Made by a program: the position numbers and the translations under genes
In this document: positions 35,899-49,300 of the stretch, piece after piece
Layout: each line of letters starts with the position of its first letter
How positions within the stretch are numbered: position 1 is the stretch's first letter
From: Parietaria judaica
Lineage: Eukaryota; Streptophyta; Magnoliopsida; Rosales; Urticaceae
Length of the DNA: 64,000 nucleotides
Direction: 5' to 3'
Assembly (NCBI GenBank): GCA_954871525.1
Contig: OX940860.1
Span: 23,344,001 to 23,408,000 of the forward strand
The notes under the pieces: generated by a model
The model's database searches: none
What the model was told of the DNA's origin: nothing
Seen by the model: the letters and a program-made list of their open reading frames with translations, nothing else

Positions 35899-38148
35899 AT
35901 GAAGCGCCGAGCCGACGAGTTCGGCGTCCCGAAGCCGCCGTCTGCCGCCGGAGGAGGAACCGCGAAGCCGGTGTTTCTGACCAAAGCCCAGCGCGAGCAG
36001 TTGGCTCTCCAGCGGCTCCAGGAGCAGTCCGAGGAGCAGCTTCGCCGCCAACAGGCCTTGCTCTCGCAGGCTCGCTCTCAGGCCTCGGATTCCTCGTCCG
36101 CCATCGGGGCCGCGACCAACGGTGAGCCTCACAAACCCTCAGATTCCGATCGCCGTGACCGCGACAGGGATCGCGAGAGGGACCGAGACAGGGACAGAGA
36201 TAGGGATAGGGATAGGGATAGGGATAGGGATAGGGATAGGGACAGGGACAGGGACAGGGACAGGGAGCGTTCCGGTCGGGATAGGGATCGGGACAGAGAG
36301 CGCGATCGGGACAGAGACCGGGATTCGGAGAGGCGGAACCGGGACAGAGATCGCGAAGGGGAGGCCAAGGATCGGGAAACGGCGCGGCTGGAGAAATTGG
36401 GGTCTCGCGAGCACGAGAAGCAGATTGAGTCGATCAAGGAGCAGTATCTTGGGTCCAAGAAGCCGAAGAAGCGGGTTATCAAGCCGAGCGAGAAGTTCCG
36501 GTTCTCGTTCGACTGGGAGAACACCGAGGACACGTCCCGGGACATGAATGTACTGTACCAGAACCCTCACGAGGCTCAGCTTCTGTTTGGGCGTGGGTTC
36601 CGCGCTGGAATGGACCGTCGAGAGCAGAAGAAGCTGGCGGCGAAGAACGAGAAGGACATGCGAGACGAGCTTCGAAAGAAGGACGGGATTGAAGAGGCCC
36701 CCGAAGAAGCTGCTGCGCAGAAGCTCAAGGAAGAGGCTGCGGATATGTACGACACATTCGACATGAGGGTCGATCGGCACTGGAGCGATAAGAAACTCGA
36801 GGAGATGACCGAGAGAGATTGGAGGATATTCCGCGAGGATTTCAATATTTCCTACAAGGGCTCGAAGATCCCTCGGCCGATGAGGAGCTGGGAAGAGAGT
36901 AAATTGAGCGCGGAGTTGCTTAAATCCGTGGAGAGAGCCGGCTATAAGAAGCCTTCCCCGATTCAAATGGCTGCTATACCACTTGGGATGCAACAGCGCG
37001 ACGTTATCGGGATCGCCGAGACTGGTTCCGGGAAAACCGCAGCGTTTGTTCTTCCTATGCTGACTTATATCTCGAGGCTGCCTCCAATTACCGAAGAGAA
37101 CGAGGCAGAAGGGCCTTATGCTGTTGTCATGGCGCCAACTCGGGAATTGGCACAACAGATTGAGGATGAAACCATTAAGTTTGCTCATTACTTGGGTCTG
37201 AAGGTTGTGTCCATTGTTGGAGGTCAGTCAATTGAGGAGCAGGGCTTCAAGATCAGGCAAGGATGCGAGGTCGTGATTGCAACGCCAGGTCGTCTTCTTG
37301 ACTGCTTGGAGAGAAGGTATGCCGTTCTTAACCAGTGCAACTATGTGGTTCTCGATGAGGCTGATCGGATGATCGACATGGGTTTCGAGCCACAAGTCAT
37401 GGGCGTTCTCGATGCCATGCCTTCGAGTAATTTGAAGCCAGAGAACGAAGATGAAGAGCTCGACGAGAAGAAGATTTACAGGACGACTTACATGTTTAGT
37501 GCCACTATGCCTACCGCTGTCGAGAGGCTCGCTAGAAAGTACTTGAGAAACCCCGTTGTGGTCAACATCGGCACTGCTGGAAAGGCGACCGAGTTGATCA
37601 CTCAGACTGTAATGATGGTCAAAGACTCCGAGAAGTTCAGTAGGCTTCAGAGGTTGCTCGATGAACTCGGCGATAAAACCGCAATCGTGTTCGTTAACAC
37701 GAAGAAGAATGCTGATTACGTGTCGAAGAATGTGGATAAAGCCGGGTATCGGGTCACCACATTGCACGGTGGGAAGTCTCAGGAGCAGAGGGAAATCAGC
37801 CTCGAAGGTTTCCGAACAAAGAGGTTCAATGTGCTCGTTGCCACGGATGTTGCAGGACGTGGAATTGACATACCCGATGTGGCTCATGTCATCAACTATG
37901 ATATGCCTGGGAGCATCGAGACGTACACTCATCGTATCGGGCGTACAGGACGAGCGGGGAAAACTGGAATTGCTACTACTTTCTTGACCATGTCTGACGC
38001 CGACGTGTTCTATGATCTCAAGCAAATGCTCGTGCAAAGCAACAGCCCTGTTCCTCATGAACTGGCAAGGCACGAGGCTTCGAAGTTCAAACCGGGATCG
38101 ATTCCTGACAGGCCTCCGAGGAGAAACGACACTATTTTTACTCACTGA
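35899..38148 (+). CDS. RH21: DEAD-box RNA helicase, PRP28/DDX23 type (RH21)
   Basis: A single uninterrupted exon encodes 749 residues from the ATG at 35899 (MKRRADEFG); the frame is open further upstream but has no earlier ATG. The N-terminal third is low complexity: a Gln/Arg-rich coiled region, then Arg-Asp dipeptides (about 85-150) like the RS/RD domains of spliceosomal helicases. The helicase core follows: Q motif near 348, 'AETGSGKT' near 373, 'PTRELAQQ', 'TPGRLLD', 'DEAD' near 485, 'SATMP' near 533, 'FVNTKK', '[10 protein letters not shown]' and 'HRIGRTGR' near 677. PRP28 in the U5 snRNP displaces U1 from the 5' splice site before catalysis. Length and motif order match the plant RH21 family. 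Large antisense frames under it are shadows. Confidence 0.94.
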   Translation: MKRRADEFGVPKPPSAAGGGTAKPVFLTKAQREQLALQRLQEQSEEQLRRQQALLSQARSQASDSSSAIGAATNGEPHKPSDSDRRDRDRDRERDRDRDRDRDRDRDRDRDRDRDRDRDRDRERSGRDRDRDRERDRDRDRDSERRNRDRDREGEAKDRETARLEKLGSREHEKQIESIKEQYLGSKKPKKRVIKPSEKFRFSFDWENTEDTSRDMNVLYQNPHEAQLLFGRGFRAGMDRREQKKLAAKNEKDMRDELRKKDGIEEAPEEAAAQKLKEEAADMYDTFDMRVDRHWSDKKLEEMTERDWRIFREDFNISYKGSKIPRPMRSWEESKLSAELLKSVERAGYKKPSPIQMAAIPLGMQQRDVIGIAETGSGKTAAFVLPMLTYISRLPPITEENEAEGPYAVVMAPTRELAQQIEDETIKFAHYLGLKVVSIVGGQSIEEQGFKIRQGCEVVIATPGRLLDCLERRYAVLNQCNYVVLDEADRMIDMGFEPQVMGVLDAMPSSNLKPENEDEELDEKKIYRTTYMFSATMPTAVERLARKYLRNPVVVNIGTAGKATELITQTVMMVKDSEKFSRLQRLLDELGDKTAIVFVNTKKNADYVSKNVDKAGYRVTTLHGGKSQEQREISLEGFRTKRFNVLVATDVAGRGIDIPDVAHVINYDMPGSIETYTHRIGRTGRAGKTGIATTFLTMSDADVFYDLKQMLVQSNSPVPHELARHEASKFKPGSIPDRPPRRNDTIFTH
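36195..36265 (+). repeat. In-frame hexanucleotide repeat coding Arg-Asp
   Basis: AGGGAT units followed by AGGGAC units repeat about twelve times, each encoding Arg-Asp, within the N-terminal RD domain of the helicase. The unit is six bases, so length changes keep the frame. Confidence 0.9.
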
Positions 38149-39943
38149 GAGGATTTCAGATTTTCCAGGCTTTCCGGGTTTTGACACCATCTGTATTTTA
38201 GTGGGTTAAAGAAGCAGGAAAAGAACTCTTGTACTCATTGACAGATTCTGCAGCTTTAATGGTGGTAATCGTTCTTTTTGCTCTTAATATCTCTTGCTTC
38301 AGAACTATTGTTTATCGCTGATGAAACTTCCGATTGAGATTAAACTCTTTGATAGTGTACTTTTTAGTTTGTTCCATAACATCTTATGAAGCTGTGCTTG
38401 CTTGAAGTAAAAAGCACTTGGTATCTTAGGGACTTTCATTCTAAGGTTATTGGCGGCAAATACCCATACACCCGGTTTAATTTTTTTGTACGGGAAATAT
38501 ACATACGTAAGTTTCAATATTTTTATAGCATCCCTTTGGAAGTTATGCGATCGGGTTTTGGTCCAATTTGAATACAATCTCCAAGGGATGCCACAACTAT
38601 TGGAACGTGGTATATTTTCTGTCAAAAAAATTAGCATTGGTATATTAAGTACATCGATTGCAATAGTTTTGGTATTTTTGTCACCAATATGACTTCCCGA
38701 CGAGATTAGAATTCTCGGGTATCCCGTCTTCCCAACGAGACCAGATATCTCAGCTTGTATCTTCATTTGGTATTTAGTTGAGAAATTCGGTCGTATCTTT
38801 TGATTTACGTTGTAAGTTAACGAGACATAAAGATCGAAAGTTAACTGTAGAATCGTGTTCTCTTAGTCTCCGTCATAAAATTCTCATATCTTTCATGAGA
38901 ATTACCCAGGCCTGAGATTAGCTCAACTCAGATTTTAAGGAAATACTGTCAAGAGTATCAATCGGTTCCGTAAAACAACAAACGCAGGAGTACGAGCAAG
39001 CTCCTCGATACCTCACCTAGCCTATTTTACGTTTTCTCGGTTGGTTAGGATCCTCTCTGAATTTTCTTTTATTTCTATTAGTGAAGTTTGTAGGTCCTTT
39101 CAGGTTTAGGATAGTCCTCTTGTTAATGGAGGAGAGATATAATATCAAAGTTTTAGAGTCTCGTCTCTAATTTCCGAAGCTTACGCTTGCTCGAAAAGTC
39201 GTATCACGAACCAAGCGAAGCCTCTGAAAGGTCAGCTTTTGAATTTGACTTAAATGTTCTGTGATTTCGCAGATAATCTTCGTGGTTTTGGCTTAAATTG
39301 TTAACAGTAGATTTCATGTAGGCCCTTTTCGACGCTATATTTTTCGCAAATATTGCGGTATTGAGCCAAGCAAGAATTTGAATGAGAGCTCTTATATAAT
39401 GATTATTCCCAATCTTCACTGGGTTTGAGAGGCTCTTGCTGATCCCATTGGCTGCCTTGTGATAGTTAACAAGTGCTTGCAATTTTGGGTTTGAAATTGA
39501 TCGTAGAACGTCGTTAAATCAATAGCTTTGTCAAATAATACTTTTGTTACGGTCTCGATTCTATCTCGCATAATTAACGCAAAAGGGTGAATAAGAAATG
39601 AGACTTAAATAGATAAATGTAGACTCATAATAAGAGAGTAACATGAAGGGTTATTTCAAGCTTTCATTAATCAATCAGCATAAGAGACGAACACTGTATT
39701 TAATCACATCATGACCTCTATACATCAATGGAGAAATTCCCTGAGCTTGCTGTGCTCAACATGTTCAAATAAAATCTTTAAACACATTTCTTTTCCTGGC
39801 TAAGAAATTCCCCACAAATACCACCACAGAAATCAGGGAAAACAAAAACAAATAAAAAAATTAAACAGAAAAACCATAATGATGAAAAAGGTGACTCTAA
39901 TTAGTACATCACACAAAACCCAGCTAGTAATTTGATGGCCTGA
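38149..39943. other. Intergenic DNA
   Basis: The 3' UTR of the helicase gene comes first (to about 38300), then unique-looking DNA. Around 38440-38760 a 'TTATTGGCGGCAAATACCC' phrase and its loose counterpart suggest a decayed inverted-repeat element. A 92-codon minus frame at 39204-39482 has no recognisable domain. The right end should contain the 3' UTR of the gene starting at 39944. Confidence 0.45.
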
Positions 39944-40855
39944 TCAATTGAGAATTGCAATGTTTTTGCTGAGATCTTCAAGCTTCTTCAGCCTCAGTCT
40001 CTCACTTTCACTCACCATCTGAGAAGGCCATGCAACAAACAATATTTTCATTTTTTGTGGGATAAAAACTTTGTCAAGGAATATATTAGTTTAAGGTTAA
40101 TAGCGGCATAATTATTCAAAATGGGGTCAATCTTTCAATTGCGCGGAATACCCATAAGCTGAATAAGGTTCTCGTTTTGTTCTATCCGAACTGCCCGTTA
40201 GCGTTAAACCGTGTACTTGTGCTACGTCTTTCGTAGGTATGTAAGTTGTTTATAAATAATGGGGAAAAAGAAAGGTGCAAACGTGTTCACAACTTGCGTT
40301 AATTGCACAATTGGGACGGAATAAATCAAAGTCCCAATTATGCACCCTTAGGGAATTAATTCAACGCAATCGAAAGCTTGAGGGTATGATGCCTCGTTAT
40401 GAACAAATTTGGGTATTTGTACCGATATTTGCTATTCATTTATATGAAGAAGATAATAAAAGGAATAGTGATCACCTCCATTAACTTGCCAACCAGTTGA
40501 TTTCTTTCTGTGTTCTTCTCATTGAAGGCCTCAGCAGCTTCTCTGTATTCTTTCTCCTGAGAGCAAAGCAAGTACCAACTTTAATGGGTAAATTCCTTTT
40601 TAAATCATTTTAATAATAATAAGATTATTATTTTTTTTAATGGGATGATTATGTCAAGGGGCTTGATCATGAAGTTCCCTTTATGAGTTTTAGATAGAAA
40701 ACAGCTTCTAATATTATATAAAATAAACAAAAAAATACTCCAAGAAAATCAGATTAATTGAGTACTAACACAACCCATAGCTAATAAACTAATTAAATAA
40801 TCAATTGCCTAAACAGCTAAAATTAGTAATACTAAAAAAAATACTGATACTAATT

Positions 40856-40896
<41 letters not shown>

Positions 40897-42307
40897 CCCT
40901 ACCTTTATCTACACTAATGACAGAAGAAGAAATATCAAAAGTTCAAAACACTACTACAAACAGTGACTCATACTACGCCCTTTGCGCGATGATTCTTTCA
41001 AAACACGGATGTTTGAACGATGATTCGGCAAAAAACGGCGTGCAAGTATTAGTTCAATGCAGCAAACTTTGCTTTTAGACAGTTTGCACGACGATTTGAC
41101 AAAATCGGTAATTCCCCGCGGTGAGAGAACAAAAAAAAAACCGTAGAGAAATAACATAAAAATTACCTTCTTCTGGCAGTTCAGTCCCAAAGGCTTTAAT
41201 TCTTTAGCAACACAATCTATCCTTTTTCGGATCATAGAAATTTCCTTCCTCATCGGATCACTCATTGCTTCAAGCTCCTGTAATAATTCCATATAATATA
41301 ATATTTGAATTGAATTATTATCCCTTTTATGTGACGATTAATTAATACTATATTCACTGGAATAATTATTCATGATGAAGAACATTGTACATGAAATTAC
41401 ATGCTGCTTTTGCTTGATAAGAAACAATACATCCTAATTAATATATATATATATATATATAAACTAGACTTCATACTTTTTCTTTCTTCTTTTCAAAGAA
41501 TAATGATTTTATTTTTTTTGCCTTACACAAATGATTTGATTCTTATATTATCCAGACAATGAAGATCTGTATATTTAGTCACCAAGTTAATCAGAAGATC
41601 ACTAGTGTTCAACTCGTTACCTGAGAAACATTAGCTTCTTTAACTACTTAAGTGAAACCGGTTTGATTCGGTTCTTACTAGATTATTTTTTACATCCAAA
41701 CCAAGCTATTCGGTTATATAAAAGATAAAACCGAAGTTCAGCGTTTAAATTCTGTTACCGTTAATGTTTTGATTCTAAAAAAAATCGGTTAGGTTTGACG
41801 ATTTTTTGGATATTGGTTTGTTTCAATAATATGGCATACTAACCAAACGCTATATGTATTATATGTAAAGATACTACGGGGAAAAAAATCAGCTTGAGAA
41901 TCAATTTTCCTTGATGAAATTAAGGAAAACCGATTAATATCTATCCTTTTTTTTTTTCTTTCTCCGCAGCCCTACTCGCTAGAACATTTTATGTTTGTAC
42001 TATTTTTTGGTTCATGTTGATGTATTTTATACTAAAAATCTCTATGGATGTGCATGGCAAACTTGAAACTTTTGCGAACGCTTACTTGGCGAATGTCGGC
42101 CAAGCGCTTGGTGGTTTGTTCGACTCGGCCGATTTGCAGCTGAACCTTCTCCCTCACCTCCATCTTCTTCTTCTCAATCTCCTCCTCCTTTGCTCGGAAC
42201 ATCGCCAAGGCAGACCTCGAGAGATCCTCTTCCTTGTCGTCCTTCGTCGGGCTGCCATTGGAGCCGGTCACTCTCGGAACCATCTGTTGCCGGTTCGGTG
42301 TGGCCAT
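39944..42307 (-). CDS. DUF662 / RAB6-interacting golgin-like coiled-coil protein
   Basis: Exons are 42307-42086, 41277-41167, 40556-40476 and 40018-39944, all GT-AG and phase 0, giving 162 residues (start MATPNRQQM). The protein is a long charged coiled coil. Signature segments are 'ALAMFRAKEEEIEKKKMEVREKV', 'ELEAMSDPMRKEISMIRKRID', 'AEAFNEKNTERNQLVGKLME' and 'SERLRLKKLEDLSKNI'. These match the plant family annotated as DUF662 or RAB6-interacting golgin. One Arabidopsis member, ACIP1, associates with microtubules and contributes to immunity, so a cytoskeleton or Golgi adaptor role is plausible but not shown here. The third intron carries repeat-like DNA, and the second exon is preceded by sequence beginning with a CACTA-like end. 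Confidence 0.9.
40859..40893. repeat. (TA)n microsatellite in intron
   Basis: About 34 bp of uninterrupted TA lie in the second intron (between exons 2 and 3) of the DUF662 gene. A shorter TA run is at 41441-41461 in the first intron. Confidence 0.85.
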
Positions 42308-44145
42308 TCTCAATCCTCTTCTTGAACCTGTTAACTCTCTCTCTTTCTCTCTTCTCTTTTTGAAGGTGGTTAGAAGCAAAAGCTGGCTTTAAAGATATGA
42401 AGCCCAACAAACTTTACAACAACAATATAATCACAATGAGCTTTTGAAATCATGGAATTTCCCTCTCTCTCTCACACACACTTTTTATTCTATATAGGAA
42501 AATGATTCAAAAAAGTGGAGAGAATTTAGCTTTGTTGAATGAAATGAGCTCTCAAGGGCCCTCTTTCCACCTTTACTCAAACTCCTACCTGATTTTAAAA
42601 ACAATAATAATATTGTAGTGAAGCTTAATCTTTTGTGGAAATCATATTATAATTTTGTAATGGGGTTGTTTTGCATACAGTTGGTCACAACTTAATACTT
42701 TGATAAAGTGTCTAAATTATTATTTGGGCATCTTTTGGTCACATTGCTAATTTCTCAAAGTTAGGTGTATTGGCAATTTCAGCCAACCATAGTCACTTCG
42801 CATTTTTCATGCCTATCTATCAGAAGCTTAGTGCTTATAATTAGAGTAATTCCATTTTTACGGTTCCGGTTTCGCATCCGTTGTATTTTGCCCCTTTTGC
42901 GTTTGATTTTTTTGCAGAAAACACCTTTTGATTATAACAACTAATAAGATTTTAATATTTCACGAGAAAATAAGCTTTATGCAACACAACACAACACAAC
43001 ACAAATCGAAACGTGAAGGGCAAATAATGCAACAAAACAAACGTAACGGGGCAAGATGCAACTAATACCCGACCCGACGGGGAAACAACACCATTTACTC
43101 ATGTTGTTATTTTGATTGGATATACTCAACTTTGTGTAGCTATGAAGAAATATACATGTCTCTCTACAAAATTAAATAGTGTGAACTTTTAATATTCGTT
43201 TATGTAGTTAGTGTATTCGTTGTAATGTCCAAAAGGGTATTGGTGATTCTTCCTTTTCTTGATGTACAACGATGCTTGTGGTGTAAGGTTTTTTTTATCC
43301 TTTTTTTATTTATTTATTCATTATGTGGAGTGAATAGAAGGATACAGAGTAGAAAGGCTTTGAAGCAGCTAAGCTACCTTTGTGACATGTAATTCTTCTT
43401 ACAGACAAGATTTTCACTTTATATCCTCATTTTCTTTTCTCTTTTAGTCTATCCAATAAACTCAATTAATTAATTAATAGTTTAGTTATTCTCTGCTTTC
43501 TTGCAATTTCTGTAGCTATAGCATTTTCATTGCTCCCCAAAAATAAAATTAGGGGCATGTGGGATTAATACATATTTTTTTAGTAAATATCTTAAATACC
43601 CCCTTCGGCTAATTTTCCATCCTCAATTTGCCCCTTAACTTATTACTTTGTATCAATTTATTTCGGAAACTCGCCATTATGTATTTGTTTCTTTTAAGGT
43701 TTGAACTTTGAATTTGTATTAAAATGCCCTCTCTTTGTTGTATATGTTTACTGCTTTTGTCAAATATTATCTTACTTGATTATTATAGTTAGCTTTTTAC
43801 GCTAAATACTTCAAACCTAATTCAGTCTCGGCATTCCCTCACGGTATTATCTTTTTGGATTATTGGCTTTTAATTTTAATGAAGTCTTGTGCATATTAAC
43901 CGTTCATGGGTAAAATTAATAAAAAAAAAAAATAAAGGGTAAACTGATACGAAATAAATTCAGGAGCCAAATTGCTTAAAAATTCAAGAGGCAAAGGGAT
44001 TCACTGTCTATCTACTGTGGAAATTTGGTGTGCAAATTATTAACTAGGATGATGAAGAATTGATGATGCAATATACATCACTAATAATGATGATACAAAC
44101 AACTCCCCCACATTAATATATAGATAATTAAGGCTATAATTTTAA
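42308..44145. other. Intergenic DNA
   Basis: The first 200 bp are CT-rich (CTCTCTCTTTCTCTC-type) and represent the 5' UTR and promoter of the minus-strand DUF662 gene. Beyond that, loosely symmetric phrases near 42845-43080 and 43590-43990 ('GGGTAAACTGATAC', 'TTTTGCCCCTTTTGC') suggest old foldback remnants. No gene recognised. Confidence 0.45.
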
Positions 44146-44612
44146 GGGTTAATGACGGCTAAAATACCCAAAGTTTGATCAAAGAACCCCTCGTGTACTC
44201 AAAGTTTAAAAGTAGTGGCAAAAATACTCAAAGTCGTATTTGGGGAGTTGACCACTTCATTCTTGTTACGCCGTTAACTTACCTGTTACTTTGGCCACGT
44301 GGATCAATCTGTTTTGTTAAGTGTAATCATTAGGGGTTCAATTAGTTGTATTAACTAGTATTATTTAGGGGTTTAATTCGTTGTTTTGCCGTAAACGAGG
44401 CTGATGTGGGCTCATCCACGTGGCGAAAATTGTTATGTCAGCAACCCACGTTTGTCCACGTGGCCAGAGGTAACGGGTAAGTTAACGGCGTTACGAGAAT
44501 GGAGTGGTCAACTCCCCAAATACGACTTTGGGTATTTTGCCACTACTTTTAAATTTTAGGTACACGAGGGGTTCTTTGACCAAACTTTGAGTATTTTCGC
44601 CATCATTAACCC
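44146..44612. mobile_element. Inverted-repeat MITE, Mutator-like, 467 bp
   Basis: The termini are GGGTTAATGACGGC at left and GCCATCATTAACCC at right, and the arms of about 200 bp match through 'CCAAAGTTTGATCAAAGAACCCCTCG', 'GTCGTATTTGGGGAGTTGACC' and 'CGCCGTTAACTTACC'. Flanking 9-bp sequences TAATTTTAA and TAAATTTAA differ at one position, compatible with a Mutator-type duplication. It has no reading frame of note. It is the intact counterpart of 34551-34739. Confidence 0.82.
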
Positions 44613-46359
44613 TAAATTTAAAAGGAAACTCAATGTGACATAGGATACTAATCTTTTTATTCAAATGTGACAAGCAAAGAGAATATTATTGTATTTCAAC
44701 ATTTTATTTTTTTTCTTTGGGCATGTGGGCAGGCATTATCATGGTTGGGACCTACTTTGATTTTGAGAGAAACACTTTGGAGTCAATCTGGCATTCTGAA
44801 TTGTAAAAGAAATAAAAAATCCAAGAAAGTAGAATTGTGATCTGCTCTGTTGTGGCAGGAATTTTATTCAATAGATTCTAAGATAAACAATTTGGCAAAG
44901 ACATATTGGATTGGTTTTTGCAAGCTATTAATATTATATAACTAAACTTGTCATTGAAGAAGTGGACCATGACATGACCATGGCAGTGGTTTGCCAGCAA
45001 ATTGAATAAATGAATGGCCTAATTATTCATTAATTTGTTGAATGTTTTTCCCCTCAATCTATAAAATGAAGTAATATGTTTGCTAATATTTGATGAATTT
45101 GCGATGAACAAAATATAATTTTAGATATGACTCACTACAATGATTAGTAAAAGAAACAACACACTTTATTGATAAATTAAAAAAAAAATCCAGTCTCTAA
45201 ATCTAGAGAAACCAAAAAATTATTCTCAATGATGTTGAATAGGAATTTCTACAATTCCACTAATCAAACATTAAGAATCTATGGGCTTTTTTTTTCTATG
45301 TTTCTTTCTGTGATTTTGTCCTGGAATTTTCCCGGTTTTCGTCCCGAATTTTGGTCCTAAAAAAATCGGGGTTTTAATCCAAAAAAAAAAAAAAAAACAA
45401 GACTTTTCAGAACTAGAATTAGAACCGGGACAGAAAAACTGTGTCCCAGTTCCGATTAGAAAAAAAAATAACAGGACTTTTCAGAGCCAGAACCGGGATA
45501 GAAAAACTGTGTCTCGGTTTTTCTTGGACAGGGACAAAAAAATAGTCAAATTCCCGGTTCTCGGTTCCGGTTTCAGCCCTAATTATTGGTGAAGGCCATG
45601 AAACGGATTGGACGGACAAGACAAATGTGATGAGTATTTAAAGTTTAACTCATGCCACTCACTAAATTCAACAATTTGTTACATTCATAACTTAACATAC
45701 AAACTTATAACATAATCAAATACATATTTATTAGTTTCTTTTAAATGTTATAGATGCCTTTTAAATATATTTCCAAATCATAGTTACCAATCCATGATCT
45801 TTCTTTTACTCATCCTTCTCATTTGAAAGAATTAAATTAGAATTGCAGATTTTTAAGTTTATCCAAATTAATGTTTTAGAGACCACTTATCCTCAAATCG
45901 CCCACAAGTTTAATTTACAATTATATTGAAGCTAGTATGGGCATATTGATAAAAGTTTTAGATAAATCTTAAAAAAACCAATACAATTGCACCGATTTGA
46001 TTTTCTATGCCGATGAATATATAGACAAGATTTTCGTTAAAATACTACTCAAATTTCAAAAAAATCAAAAACCAATATCATAAGATTTCTATATATTTTT
46101 TTAATATTTTACTAAATTTGAATTTTGAAAGGATTTTAGGGGCCAATAGCGCCAATAACTCAATTAATAATGAAGCAACGACAATGATATGTAAAGAAAC
46201 GACATGTTTTATGCCTCTTTTATCATTGTTTTAGCAGGTCTCTTAAATTCAATTCACTTGCAGGCTGTTGTGTCACGGACACGGTACAATATTCTAACTC
46301 TAATTTGAAGATAAAGAATATTAACAGAGACAATCAGCAATGAATAACTAGATTGAAGC
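44613..46359. other. Intergenic DNA with a decayed repeat
   Basis: No gene recognised. Two adjacent related units at about 45395-45470 and 45471-45545 share ACTTTTCAGA..., AGAACCGGGA and AGAAAAACTGTGTC, and end in TTCCGGTTTCAGCCCTA, a motif reminiscent of an hAT-type terminus. No complete element can be delimited. The part near 46254-46359 is the 3' UTR of the methyltransferase gene. Confidence 0.5.
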
Positions 46360-49300
46360 TCACTGGCAAGACTTGTTCTTGTCAATGGCTTCCTTGAGCT
46401 TCCGGCCGAGCGCATAGGCGAGAGGTGGAGGAACGGCATTTCCGATCTGCCTGTGCTTGTGGAGAATATTGCCAGCAAACACATAGCTATCAGGGAAGCC
46501 CTGCATCAAGTTTGCATACATAACTTAGTCACACACAAATTTCATATGTTTGGATTGTTTTTATGTTATTGGCAAATTTTTGATACATGTGATAGTTTAT
46601 GTAAATCACAAGTTTTCTATCCATAAGCAATAATAATATTATTAAATTTGCAATATTACATCTGAACTTCTCATATAGTTTTTTATCGGACTTACTTGAG
46701 ATCTGGCACATTCTCGGACAGTAAGAATCCTATCTTGTTCAGGGTGAAAGCACATCCCGACTTTCCCCATCGGCTGAGGATCCGTGATGGAAGTCGGGAA
46801 ATTCCCTTCCCAATCCAACCGTCCGAAAAGCCCCTTCCACTGATTGTGGCGCTTCGCAGTGTTCGGCAAGCACCATGGGATCAGATCAGCCATTTGCCCG
46901 TTCGACAGTTTCACCTGTTTTTTAATTCATAATTCATTTATTATAAAACAAAACTAATAAAAGAAGCTAGTAAACCGAATTCCGTAAGGTTTGTTTCTCA
47001 CCTTTTCATCTGGAAGATCATGCCAATCCGCACCAGCTCGCTTGGGAATCCTTTGACATCGGATGAGATTCAGCTCATTCATTTCTTTCGCTATGTGGTC
47101 GGTCAGAGCAGCCATGTTTCCTCTGATTTGCTTTTGGAACCACGAGACCGGTTCATGTTGGTACTGTGTTAACAAAAGTTGGAAATTTAGTGTTAAATTT
47201 ATTATAGATATAAAGCTTATTAAATTGAAGGGAATAGTAAATACATAAATACCTCCATCATATTTCTACACGCTCCATTCCCTACAGCTGGGAGATCACC
47301 GATGGAATCTCTTACGGTCATAGCTCGGAAAGGTGCTCCATTCGCAGTGCTCTTAGCTGCAGCGTATTGCGAATTGCCTGATAATGTAATCTTTAATTCC
47401 GGGGCTGAAAACACATGCATTGGCTCAGGCCATTCAGGGAGTACTTCATCTGGCGAAGCCGCCCAAATAAACGCTCTCTTTCGTGACTGAGAAACTCCAA
47501 AGGTCCCGGCTTCCAAAATGCCAAATCTCACCTATAATTCATTTAATTTTCATTAAGCCATTTTTAAGCATAAATATAATTAAATTTTCATCATAAGCCA
47601 TCAAGCTATGCCTACCTGGTAACCCATCTCAAGAAGTGAAGCCACTGTCAAACGGAAAGTCTGTCCCTTGTTGAAGGATACAAAGTTTCTAACGTTCTCC
47701 AAGAGGAAATACTTGGGACGGAAGTAATCCGCAAAGGACAAGAATGCCAAGATCATTTCACATTGGACTTTACTCCAAGTGCTCTGATTGAACCTGTTCA
47801 TTCCCGAAAATCCCTGAAAAACATTTGTTTCAAACCCTAATTAATAACACGGATTCAACAATGACATAATTAGAAATTAAAAAAATAACCCATTCGAGTT
47901 CTCTCTGCACACCTGGCATGGCGGTCCTCCGTTGATGAAATCCACTTGCCCGGGCATCGGCAAGTCACTAATTACTTTCTCATCAAGAGATGCAGCCAAA
48001 TCAGTAGCTTCGGGTGTTGAAATACAGTCATCGGTGTCCCCACACTTCCCCATCACAGCGCTGCATCATAAATTTTAAGCTCATTTTAATTTTCTGAATA
48101 ACGATACCGGTAAATTTAACCGAATTACATATCTCAATATTAGTAATAACTTTCTTATAACTAAACCCGTTTCAGCCCTTTCATGTTTTTCTCCACTACC
48201 TGAGGATGACATTGCAGTTGTTAACAAACACCGCTGCGTCAGGATGATTAAACTTAAAGGCATCTCCTGCTGGTTGTTCATACTCTATGGCCCACTTTGT
48301 TATTGCAGCGCCTGTAGATTTGAATGTTATAATCACCAAACGCCGATAATGAAATAAACAATAAAACGGAATAAGAATGAAACAGAGAACTAACCTGCAT
48401 GCTGCAAACCCTCTGACAACCCACCACACCCAGCAAAAATGTCTAATGTGCTCAAACCTTTGTGCTGTGACGCCTCTTTTTGTTTCTCAACCTCCATATT
48501 ACTCTCTCCCTCCTTACCCTTGCCCTTCTTCTTTCTAGAGGCAGCAACGTCATTGCTTCCCGTTGAATAAAGTATTTTGATATGAGCCGGCAACTGTCAA
48601 AAAGAAGTTAGAAACATTATATATTTAGATTTTCCAAACAGCTTTGCACAGGTCGCATGAGGTTGAGAGTAAAGAATTACCTGCTTGAGTGATCCTTTAG
48701 CGGGATCATACATGCGCTCGCAGAAGAAAATATGCTCAAATATGGAAGGAGCACTAAACCCGAGTGGTAAATCAATCTGCTTTTTAACTTCACATTTCCC
48801 TTCTATATTATCAACAGGTAAACACTCAGTGTCTTCACTGTAGTAGACCTGAAAATTTATGTAACGATATCTTAAGCTCGATAAAGTTTTTAAGCAATTA
48901 AAAATATATACAAATAGATGCATGCATTTATCTTGTAACAATTACCTCACGGATATCAGAAGTGTATGCCTTCTCAGCTGAAATATCCTCTGGCCTGTAA
49001 AATCTTCTCACCTTAACCTCTGTGGACTTAATTTCGGCTTTTTTGGCATCTTTCTTGCAAATGATCTCGAGAACTTGACACACGACATAGGCTTTCAGAC
49101 CCACATTTCTCCCACCTTTGAAGGTTCCATTTTCCGCCTTTTCCTCAGCAAAATATTGAGGACTTGCATAGATAAAATCATTAACTGAGTAGCTAATCCC
49201 GTTATAGACGAAGTTAGTTTTGGAAGAATCCACTCTGAAAACCACCCTTTCCTTCTCAGCTTCGTTTCTTTTGCATGAAGCACAAGAACCGGAACCCAAG

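Noticed and set aside
36139..38190. Long antisense reading frames (about 349 and 320 codons) opposite the DEAD-box helicase
   Set aside because: They are frame shadows of a GC-rich, codon-biased exon. Their translations are low complexity (Arg/Leu- or Pro-Ile-rich) and match no domain, whereas the sense frame has every helicase motif.
39204..39482. 92-codon minus-strand ORF between the helicase and DUF662 genes
   Set aside because: No recognisable domain, no splice partners found and no clear codon bias. Not supported as a gene.
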